From Sanguinoderma infundibulare (Eukaryota; Basidiomycota; Agaricomycetes; Polyporales; Polyporaceae), in NCBI GenBank assembly GCA_032821775.1, contig JAVLRN010000002.1:4588001-4652000 (forward strand): DNA of 64,000 nt, given 5' to 3'. The position numbers were made by a program, and so were the translations under genes. Below, in pieces: positions 55,206-64,000 of this stretch. Within the stretch, counting starts at the first letter, position 1. Every line of letters starts with the position of its first letter. Below the pieces are notes generated by a model. It made no database searches. It had not been told where the DNA came from and saw only the letters and a list, made by a program, of their open reading frames with translations.

Positions 55206-56772
55206 TCGCACGGAGCGTCGAAGGGAAGGCCGAACCGCACAAGGGAGTTTGAGAGCGACTTCGACCATGAACTTTAGCTTATATCTGCGCCGGAGGCGTG
55301 ACGCTGCGTTTGGCATCTGGAGGAGGCGCGGGCCAGATGAACGATCTTCTTTACACACGCTCCAGGTGCCCCAGCGGCCTCGATCCGGCGGCACGAGGAG
55401 CGCGCTTCTTCCGCTTTGGTGCATACTGCACATCGCAGCAACCTGGGCCGCGTGGAGTCCAGATTGATCTCATTTCTCGACAATTGGAGGGCAGGACAAC
55501 GCACACACCTTGTTTGAAAATGTGTCTGAAGGATAGCGATTGCACGCTGATGTGACCTGGATAATGTGTGGCACACTTTCCGCTACTGTCACCAAAACGT
55601 TCACACGTTGAAGGCTGGCCGGTGGATGTTCGGAGACGAGGCGTCTACACTTGGGCACCGAAGAGGGAATTCGTTATGCAGGACGATAAGGTTGGAAGCC
55701 TTCTCGCATGGAGCGCGAACGGAGCGCGAACTTCGAATACTCCCGCAACCTGTTTGCCGAAAGTTTTCGCCCAAGGTTCGGTTCGTCAGCCGGCAACGGT
55801 TGATGTTGGCAAAGCATAGCAACGAGACGTACCTCCGGTGCTCCTCCTCCCGCAATGATAAGCGCTAAGGCACGGACGTGGCAGGAGAAGAAAGACCGAC
55901 GGATATCCTCGCATGTCCCGATCCAGATACATGCAAGTTGCCAATGTTGTGTAGTGACTTCGATCCCGATGATGGTCGTCCTCGACCTTTCAACAGTTGG
56001 CGGAATCTGCTCGATCGCAGTTCGCAGTTGATAGTACTGTAAACAAATTGCCCATACCTACACACACTGGCTAGCCCTGGTGCTCTCGGCTCGAACACCA
56101 GTCTGGAAAGCGACGCTTATGGCAAACAGCGTGCGAGTCCGAGGACTTGTTGATAAGATTCGCCTTCACGCGCGTAGAAGCGAGCAGTGGCAGCACTAAA
56201 TCCGGGGGAAAAGACCGGACCTGGAGAAAACGGGAGCCAGTGTAGGCCCCCCGAGGTTCCCGAGTCAACTAATGGGCGCATATACCCACTGAAGAGCGTA
56301 CCTGGATCATGAGATGACGATGGGAGCAGGGAGAAGGAGCGGCTTGCCCTGACACTTCTTACCGTGATGACGTAAACACGTTCGGCTACATGGTAAGTAC
56401 CGCTTTAGGCATCTTCACCTTCATCTTGGCGTTGGAGGCGAGTTAGTGAACTCTTCGGGGAGTTCAACGTTCACGTATGTAACAGTCCACGATACTTTCA
56501 AGTGACGGACGGCGACGAGACAAGCTTGGTGACCTATAGTCCGGCGATTGACCGCTCGTCTATGACAAATTTCTACTCTTCCTACGGCCGAACGTGCCTG
56601 AGACGCATCGAAGCCCAACCACCGAGGGCTCGCCAACGCGCGGCACTACGTGACAGTCTACAGTACATGACACGCTGAACACGGCCGCTTCACTTCCGCC
56701 CACGCTGTAACGGTTCCCGCGACAATTGCAGTCTATACTTAGCCTCGTCCAATCATGCCTTGCGTTGAGCGT
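55206..56772. other. Interval without a supported gene
   Basis: Promoter side of DUF1996 gene A and 3' flank of the HAD gene. ORFs up to 100 codons only, none with domains or splice structure. Confidence 0.5.
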
Positions 56773-58267
56773 TCATTCGGCCCTGCCCTTGTCGAGAGCC
56801 TCCTTGGCCGTTGTCTTGCCCTCGACGATGGCGCCGACTGTTCGAAGCGCGTGGCTAAAGTCCTCGAAGAGGATGTGGGCGATGCTCTCGCGTCTGCAGT
56901 ACGCGGCGAGGTCATTGTCGCCGCCCGGCTTCTGCTTTACGAACAGCACGTCTGCGTGCTTCGCGGCGGACATGTCTAAAAGCGGGTCGTAGGGGCGCCG
57001 GTCAGTGGAGAACACGGAAGATGGGTGAGTGGGCGCGAGATGGGGATCAATGGTAACTCACCTGAAACACCATCTCCGAAGAAGAATATGAGCGGCGGGT
57101 CAGGGAGGTCGCGGTACGGAAGGATCGCCTGGCTCTTGTCGTGACCAAACCCACTGAATGGTTTACGGGAGTATGTTAGCCGACGTTCGTCCACAATCAT
57201 ATTGCCGGGCGAACGCGATCGCGTACCTTGTCGGGTGTCGGTACTTGATCGACCAGGTGCCGTCTTCGTGGACGTCGACCTCGTTAGAAACGATCTCGAT
57301 TTGCTTCGAGTCCTCTTCGCCGATGAGGTTGGAAAGGACGGCACGAATTATGGGAGCCATGCCACTGTGTTTACGGCATCCTATCAGTCCAGGGGCATGG
57401 AACGGGAAGAGAGGCCGGATATGGAGATCGCAGCGAGGCGTACCTGGAGATGATGACGATGGGAATGTCATGTTCCTTGCAGTAACGATGGAAGTCCTTG
57501 AAGCCGGCGTCGAGAATGATGTCTGCCGATAGATTGCGCTCAGATCAAACGACCGTTCGCCGCTTTCCGATTCACTCACTCTTCTTCAGCTCCTCCTTGC
57601 AGAACTCGAAGGAATGTCCGTTTGCGGACACGCTCTCGAGCATCTCCCGGAACGCGTCCCTAACCTCGCGACATAACTGAGCGTGTGTAAGCAGTCTCCA
57701 GTGCGAGCACCACTCACCGGAAAGTGGCCTTTCCTGACAGGATATCAAGGTTACCTTGACGGCGCTTTTCGGGTCCAAATCCCAGCTCGTCTGTCATGTC
57801 TGCGAAGTCGCGTCTTGTTAGTTCCCGCAATCTTTCCCCGGCCATTATCGCACCGAGGGCCCGCTGTGCAAGGGTCCGGATAGTGTTTATACACCAGCAT
57901 CTTGCACACACTGTTCAGGAACCATGACGCCGCCTTGTCACGGAACGGCAGGGCCTTATGAGGGTACGGACGAAACAGGGGAACTCACAGTCATTTGAAT
58001 CGCGCGTCGTAATCGTCCCATCCCTGCAGTCGGCAACATGTCGTTAGCATCTGTACGGGCAGAACAAGACAGCTAAGTGAATCACTGCAAAGCTGGGGGG
58101 AGACGATCCGAGGGATGGGCACGATTTGGGCGCGATAGGGATGGCGAAACGCATCAGGGTGCAAAGAGACGGACCAACCAGTCTGAGAGAACGACGAATT
58201 TCTTGTCCTTATGGATCGGAGGGTATGGGAGGGTGCTCTTCGGCGCCGGGTCTGCGTTGGTGGCCAT
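56773..58267 (-). CDS. HAD-superfamily phosphatase, subfamily IB-like
   Basis: Eight exons in phase: 58267-58179, 58023-57989, 57799-57718, 57659-57580, 57522-57444, 57364-57227, 57153-57062 and 56975-56773; 265 residues. Motif I is SDWDGTITTRDSND, carrying the DxDGT nucleophile/acid pair, split by an intron after the Trp. Motif II is IVIISSGMAP. Motif III/IV is FFGDGVSDMSAAKHADVLF, with the Mg-binding GDGxSD. This is the fungal phosphoserine-phosphatase/MtnX-like group, soluble, hydrolysing a small phosphorylated metabolite; the substrate cannot be told from sequence. It is encoded between the two DUF1996-WSC genes, on the strand of gene A. Confidence 0.93.
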
Positions 58268-58567
58268 GCTTTCGAATTCGTTGATGCGATGTGGATCTAC
58301 TGCGCGATGTGGATGGGTCTAGTGCTGTTTCTAGCTCTGGATGCTGAGAGAACTCCTGCCCGCAGAAATGTGGTATCAAGCAAGGAGGGGATGTAGGGAT
58401 CCCACCAGCGTCGATGGGAGTGTGGACAAGCACTGGAGTACCAGAGTTCGGCAGAACGGCGTTCAAGCGCCTGGTATCTAATCTAATCTTATCTATCCAA
58501 GCGCTCCTTCAAATCGACAAGTTTAAGTAGTACGAGTTGCGTTCAAACCACCTCGAGCGTCGACGAC

Positions 58568-58710
58568 ATGCTCTTCTCTGAAAACCCTTCGCGCGTCCCT
58601 TCATCACTACACCATGCACACCATGCATGGCGATGGGAATAGATGCGCTAGATGTCCTGGCCAAGAACACCTTCGGTGAAGTTGAGGCGCTCAAGATGTT
58701 GAGCGTGTGA
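58568..58710 (+). pseudogene. First-exon relic of the second F-box family
   Basis: Starts MLFSENPSRVPSS and, after a frameshift, reads GIDALDVLAKNTFGEVEAL, matching the first exon of the copies at 51356 (GIDTLEGVTKNIFHEVETL) and 43274 (MLFSDESPRP). No further exons follow. It preserves the ATG missing from the copy at 51356. Confidence 0.7.
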
Positions 58711-59790
58711 CGGTACGCGTTGAAAATCTTTGCTATGGATGCCCAGAAACATTGCTAACTGTCATAAGTTCTCGAGTATTTGAATGCGGCCATTCCTGAT
58801 TGAGACTCTCGGAGCAGAAGGCATATGCACCCTGAGATCGAAGACGTTGTCCTGAGCCTCTCTCGGAGCCATGGCAACGGCAACGGCAAACTTCTGACTG
58901 AGTGCGCCTCCATCTTCTCCATGTTGTCTCTGTACTAAGCGGACCAAAGTGCTGATCTATGCACGATATCCCAGTCATCTCGCTGAACACGGAGAGCATT
59001 GCCATAAGCACTGCATACAACACGCATTGTCGCGTCATTCTTCCTCGGCGTTGGACGTCGTAGAAGGGACGTCGGACTTGCGCCCACAGTGGCCGCCGAT
59101 ATTTTGCGTACGCTGCTCCGTTCTTGTCAACGTCGGCGCTGTCGGCTTACACTTTTCAACATGGCCCTTCGCTCTTCATCTACATAGCGTTTTCTATATA
59201 TGGGTTTCAGTGTTCATTCTATCGTGAGTCCTCTGTCTTAAGTGTCGTAACCTATACTCCTCTCACATGGATCGTCAGATTTTGCGGCTAGGAGGCACGT
59301 TCGTCAGGTACATGGTATCGTCTACGCGCCGCTATACTCACGCGAACCCGATGGACGTCCCCGTACACATGCAGTTCGTCTAGTCAAGTGAACTCTATCC
59401 ACCTAGATTGTCAGTAGCAAAATTTCGACCTGCCTCGCAAAGGAAATACTGACCTAATTTGTACTGAGACAAGCTTTGTCTCATTGCGAATAGCCCTGGT
59501 CTTCGTCTTCGACGCTCTCGTAGAGCAACCTCCAGGTTTGTCAAACACGCGCTTTTTCCTATCCATGAAAGCTTATATAAGGTTTCGTAACCTTCTACTA
59601 GCATGGTCCTTGGCAGGATATGGGCCACTGTGTTCGACATTGCGCTTGATTTAATAAGGGATGCACGATGACCAAACCCACCCTTTCCAGCGCTCCTATG
59701 GGCTTATAAGCCGTACGCTCAATTCCCGGAGTCCTCATCCTCACCAATCTCCGACGGTGTAGATCCTCTCGTCCCTGTCACTCTCCCGCC
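58711..59790 (+). other. Promoter-side interval of DUF1996 gene B
   Basis: No supported gene. A palindromic CTTATAAG word at 59702-59709 lies about 80 bases before the start codon and could act as a TATA-like element. Confidence 0.4.
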
Positions 59791-62700
59791 ATGCGTACCC
59801 GCACCAATCTGTGGACGCTCGTCACGCTCGCTGCAATGGCGAACGCTGAACACTGGATATTCGGCGGCGTCAGGCCCATCGTCACGACTCGCCTTGACCC
59901 CATCATCATGCCCGATCAGGTCAGTGTCGCCTCAATCTCCTGCAATACACAAGTCTCGAAGTGCTAACACGACCGCCCGCCAGATTGGTCCGCACGTCCA
60001 CGCCGTTGTGGGGGCGAGCCGTTTCAAGAGCGTGTATGACCCTGATGCCCTCATGCAAAGCAACTGCACGACAATTCCCGTACAGCCGGACAAATCCAAC
60101 TATTGGACGGTATGTGGAAGTTCGCTGGTTTGGTTGAATATTGCCCGGTACTGACTGCCTGATAGCCCCAATTGTATCATCAAGATCAGAACACCGGCAT
60201 GTTCACTCCAGTCCGTGCGTACATTTACCTTCCCTTGTGTGTGGATCGGCTCGTCTTTTGTTCTCCGAAAGGTCTCCGTCACCGATGGAACCCTCCGAGA
60301 ACCGTGATGGAGATACCTTGTCTGACCCCGACCGTCATGTTGGCACCAGGTACAAGTCTTCTGCCGGTGATCATAGGCGTCGTACCCTGATTACGCTCAT
60401 TTGAAAGCTTAAATGACGGATCTTATATGTTGTCAGTATCCAGATAGACGTGGTTTAGGCTCACGTTCCGCGTGGTGGTGCGATCTGCGAACTGTACGCA
60501 GATCCGATGTCATGCCCCACCGAGGGGGCAGCGCTATACGCAACGTCAGATTCGCTGCTCCCCATCCGCATGTGCTCTCAGTGTGTATGCTTGATATGAT
60601 CTTATTGACGCTTGTTGTGTCCAGCGACCTCGTTCAACATTTACTACCTCATGCGGCCGGGGCCCAAAAATGAACCCATCAAAGCATTCCCGCCGGGTCT
60701 CCGTGTGAGTATATACAGCTTATTCATGCGTCGGCACCGTTGTTTGACACGTCCCGTCTTACTTAGATGATCGCCGGAGACTCGGGCAGGCGTTCGTATA
60801 ACGCGTCCGACTTTGCTCAACAAGCGGTGAGCTTCGTCTGCTTGGGTACGACCCTGTCCTTCTTTCCGAAACGATGTACCCTCACATGTGCGCTCAGATT
60901 ACAGCGGCGCGCACGCGAACGACCCGGACTGGGCCGAGCGTCCGAACTTCTTCGACCACAACTGCCCAGACGGCATGCGCGCCCAAGTCTTCTTCCCTTC
61001 CTGCTGGGACGGCACCAACCTCGACTCGTCCGACCACAAGTCGCACATGGCATACCCGATTCAGAACTACAACACCGGCGACTGTCCCGACACCCATCCC
61101 GTCCACCTCGTCTCGCTCTTCTACGAGATGTACCTCTCCGTCGACCAATTCGACTACTGGGGCAACGGCACCTGGGTCCTCGCGAGCGGCGACACTACAG
61201 GCTACGGCCACCACGGCGACTTCCAGAACGGCTGGGATATCAATCTCCTCCAGGAGGCTATCGACACCTGCACCCAAGCTCAGGGTAACGTCATGGACTG
61301 CCCGCCCCTTGCCGCCGTCTTCGACCAGGCTTCTGCTGACGCCTGCGTACTCGAGACCCAGATCGTCGACGAGGACACTGGCTTCGCAGGCCCGATCTCC
61401 GTGCTCCCCGGCTGCAACCCGCTGTGGAACGGGACTGGGGAGCGTCCGGCGTGCGTGGGGAAGTCGACCCCACCCACGCTCGTCCCCGCGCAGACCGCAC
61501 TCCCGACGAACTGGAGCGAGGTGGGATGCATCGCCGAGGGTACGAGCGGCCGCGCGCTGGTGGGCGCGTCGACGACGGGCGCGAACATGACGCGCGCGGT
61601 GTGCGCGGCGTTCTGCGAGGAGCGAGGGTTCGCGCTCGCTGGCGTGGAGTTCTCGGATGAGTGCTACTGCGACAGCGTGCTGAGGAACGGCGCGACGCAC
61701 GCGACTGTCCTCTGGAACGAGTGCAAGAACCGTTGTGCTGGAAACAGTACGTCCTTCATTCACTAGGTCTCTCTGGGTTGCTTACATATCGTCCTGACGA
61801 TGACTTCTAGGTAACGAGATTTGTGGCGGCCCTATGCGTCTGACGCTTTTGGTCACCTCGAGTCCCCCGCCGCCGCCGGGTGATACCATCCTTCCGACCG
61901 GATGGTCTTCTGTCGGCTGCGTGTCCGACAATCCCGCCCGCGCGCTGACTGGTTTCAGCCTCGCGAGCGACCAGATGACCCACGACTCGTGCATATCAAG
62001 CTGCGCCTCGCAAGGCTTCTCAATTGCCGGCATAGAGTTCGGTCGCGAGTGTTACTGTAAGCACTGTACGCGTCCAACTACGAAGCGACTGTCTAATTGA
62101 TTATCTTGCATTGAATAGGTGGAAACTCTTTCGAAAACGGCGCGGGCAATGCGCTTAGTGCATCCAGTTGTAACGTTGCCTGCGCGGGAGATGATAGGAG
62201 CACCTGCGGCGGCAGCTGGGCATTGACCGCGTTCATATCCAACGTCACTGTTGCACTTCCCTCGTCGGCCACCGTATCCTCCGCCGCAGCATCCATCTCC
62301 ACGTCGCTCGCGATATCCATAACCGTGTCAGCCTCCGCTTCCCCACCTGTTGCTACTTCCATCCCAGCACCCTCCTCTGCGTCTGCGTCTGTGTCAGCCT
62401 CTTCCCCGAGCGCAACCCTCAACCCTCCATCAAACACTACCCTCGCTTTGCCTGCCGGCTGGTCCTCCATCGGCTGTCGCCAAGACGACGTCTCGGGGCG
62501 CACGCTCGACGTCGACGCATTCACGAGCGAGAGCATGACCATCGCCACGTGCATCGCGCACTGCGCCTCTCTTGGCCACCCGCTCGCCGGGGTCGAGTAC
62601 GCGCGCGAGTGCTACTGCGGGAGTGCGTTCGTGAATGGGGGCGGCGCGGTCTTGCCTGACGGCGCGTGCGATATGGCGTGCAGCGGGGACGCGACGAGCG

Positions 62701-62792
62701 TGTGTGGAGGACCGGGTGCGCTTTCTGCTTTCCGGGATGCCGCTGCGTCGGTGGCGGGAACGCGGCGGGGATACAGGCCGAGGGGGGTATAG
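59791..62792 (+). CDS. DUF1996 protein with three WSC domains, gene B
   Basis: Eight exons in phase: 59791-59919, 59984-60109, 60166-60214, 60625-60704, 60767-60845, 60898-61746, 61811-62056 and 62119-62792; 743 residues. All seven intron positions and phases equal those of gene A. Signal peptide ends at MANA before EHWIFGG. DUF1996 motifs match gene A (HVHAVVGASRF, DKSNYW, FFPSCWDGTNLDSSDHKSHM, GDTTGYGHHGDF), followed by three WSC domains with ECYC motifs. Differences: the linker before WSC2 is a short Pro run (SPPPPPG) instead of a long Ser/Thr stretch, the linker before WSC3 is longer, and intron 3 is 410 bases (245 in gene A). Same likely role, extracellular glycan binding. Confidence 0.94.
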
Positions 62793-63754
62793 CAAGTCGT
62801 AAAGGCCGTTGGCGGTGATTGCAAGTGTGAAACGGTCGGAAGAAGATGGCAGGGTTATGCAGCACGGTACTACGGAATTGTATACGTACGCGCACACGCG
62901 CTGAGTACTTGAATGAATTCCGGATCTACGACGAGCTCCTTGCAAGTACTGTAGCATCAGCGAGGTGTCATATCTGCGTACAGCAACTTGTCTAGCAACA
63001 TATACGTACCTCTTTATGAGGTATATGGTGGACGAGGAGTCTGCCCGACCGTGGGAAGACGGAGCAAGGTGCGATTGCAGTCGGCCAGGCCTCGATTGCT
63101 TGTGCGTCTCAACCTCCTCGACATCGTCCTTCTGTCCTCCGACAACGGTTAAAGCAGCGGCTCCCGGGCACTTCTCGTACCCAAGGATACCGACACATCT
63201 CGTATTTGTCTAGCAAATGACACGCATCAGACTCCCCGGGTCCTCTCGTCTTCTCCTCCCTTGACATGAACCCATTCATCTGCTCTTCCGTCTATACTGC
63301 GATCACTGTATTGGCATATGCCCCCTCTGGTTTTCATGACGATATCGCAGTCGTTTTTAACTCTGCTTCCCCCGGACTCGGAGGTGCTTGGTGCCGGTGC
63401 CGTCGACGGATAAGCGGAAGCATATCCTGGTGGAACTCAAGGGTTGTATGAAGAATTGTGAGTCGTACTTATGCTGGATTCTGTGCCATTGCTCACTTTC
63501 CTGTGAAGCCTCACCGCTGAGGCCGCAAGGGTTAGCCAACACGGTCATCTCTCGTCTTCCTATCATCCTCAACCCAGCTTCACGCACCATCCATTGCGCG
63601 TTCTAAACCCCCCTCCTCTGTGACGGTTCCCTCCATCCCAGAGACTGAAACTTCCACACTCAGGCAAGCACTTCCACGCATCTTTCATGACCTCGTATAT
63701 GCTCCTGTCCACTACAACAATACAATCACCATCTCAAACAACTATTCGAACGCC
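62793..63754. other. Interval without a supported gene
   Basis: 3' flank of DUF1996 gene B followed by short ORFs without domains. The last 90 bases (63665-63754) are A/C-rich, like a fungal 5' leader. Confidence 0.4.
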
Positions 63755-64000
63755 ATGTCATCCGAACCCTCTCGCACTGCTCTGCGCATAGCCTCCCCTT
63801 CCTCCGATCCATGCCCAAACACATCCTGCCGAATCTCAGCAACTTCAAAGCCGTCAAGAATAGTGCACAGTCCTCTGCGGAGGGCACGGAGGGGATGGAG
63901 ATGGGTCGAAGAGGCCGTTATTATCGCATACACGGGGCCATTGAAGGTCAGTCTCGGTCACTTTTTTTTTCCGAATAGCAGACTTGTGGTTCAAGTCGGA
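63755..64000 (+). CDS. Possible 5' end of a gene running off the window
   Basis: An ATG at 63755 with context CGCC follows an A/C-rich leader (CAATCACCATCTCAAACAAC), and an open frame MSSEPSRTALRIASPSSDPC... runs 64 codons to a possible donor GTCAGT near 63947. A second frame from an internal ATG is also open. No domain is visible. Confidence 0.3.
   Translation, partial: MSSEPSRTALRIASPSSDPCPNTSCRISATSKPSRIVHSPLRRARRGWRWVEEAVIIAYTGPLKVSLGHFFFPNSRLVVQVG

Noticed and set aside
60894..61763. 289-codon minus-strand ORF
   Set aside because: Exact antisense of the DUF1996-WSC exon of gene B.

Overview
The window is nuclear DNA of a filamentous basidiomycete, most likely an Agaricomycete of Polyporales type. 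The evidence is GC-rich DNA, genes broken by many introns of mostly 45-90 bases with GTRNGT donors, CTRAC-like branch sites and pyrimidine-CAG acceptors, and families that are expanded in or restricted to these fungi: DUF6533 membrane proteins, DUF6699, DUF1996-WSC proteins, HMG-box regulators and F-box families. All gene models below were spliced by hand. Phase agreement across each junction was the main test; alternatives are given where it was not decisive.

Left part (1-29.6 kb), mostly ordinary single-copy genes: the 3' end of a GPI-anchored-type secreted protein (+); an HMG-box factor (-); an endonuclease III-like DNA glycosylase (+); a DUF6699 protein (+); a second HMG-box factor (+); an ER protein disulfide isomerase with an unusually long 632-base intron (+); and a DUF6533 membrane protein (-). 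Long ORF-poor intervals lie at 4.5-9.0, 13.1-16.5 and 18.5-24.3 kb.

Middle part (29.6-51.4 kb), a repeat-rich graveyard built by duplication: a diverged tandem duplication at 30.3-32.3 kb; a decayed DNA primase small subunit (32.4-33.8 kb); a segmental duplication of about 3.2 kb present twice, 9.28 kb apart, each copy holding an unnamed gene tail, an intact F-box gene (35442 and 44717) and a tRNA-Pro(AGG) with a short intron; a third tRNA-Pro copy; a 3'-end relic of the PDI gene; and a second F-box family with one copy split by a 2.03-kb insertion that has 8-base inverted ends, and one copy carrying a frameshift, a stop and a lost start codon. A 12-cysteine small secreted protein gene sits at 48.6 kb.

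Right part (51.4-64 kb): two DUF1996 plus triple-WSC cell-surface or secreted proteins, pointing away from each other (52.1-55.1 kb minus, 59.8-62.8 kb plus) and sharing all seven intron positions. Between them lie a HAD-family phosphatase (-) and a relic of the second F-box family's first exon.

The genes do not form an obvious biosynthetic cluster. The most interesting features are structural: an unnamed TIR element that broke an F-box gene, the F-box/tRNA segmental duplication, relics of housekeeping genes next to tRNA-Pro genes, and the inverted DUF1996-WSC pair.
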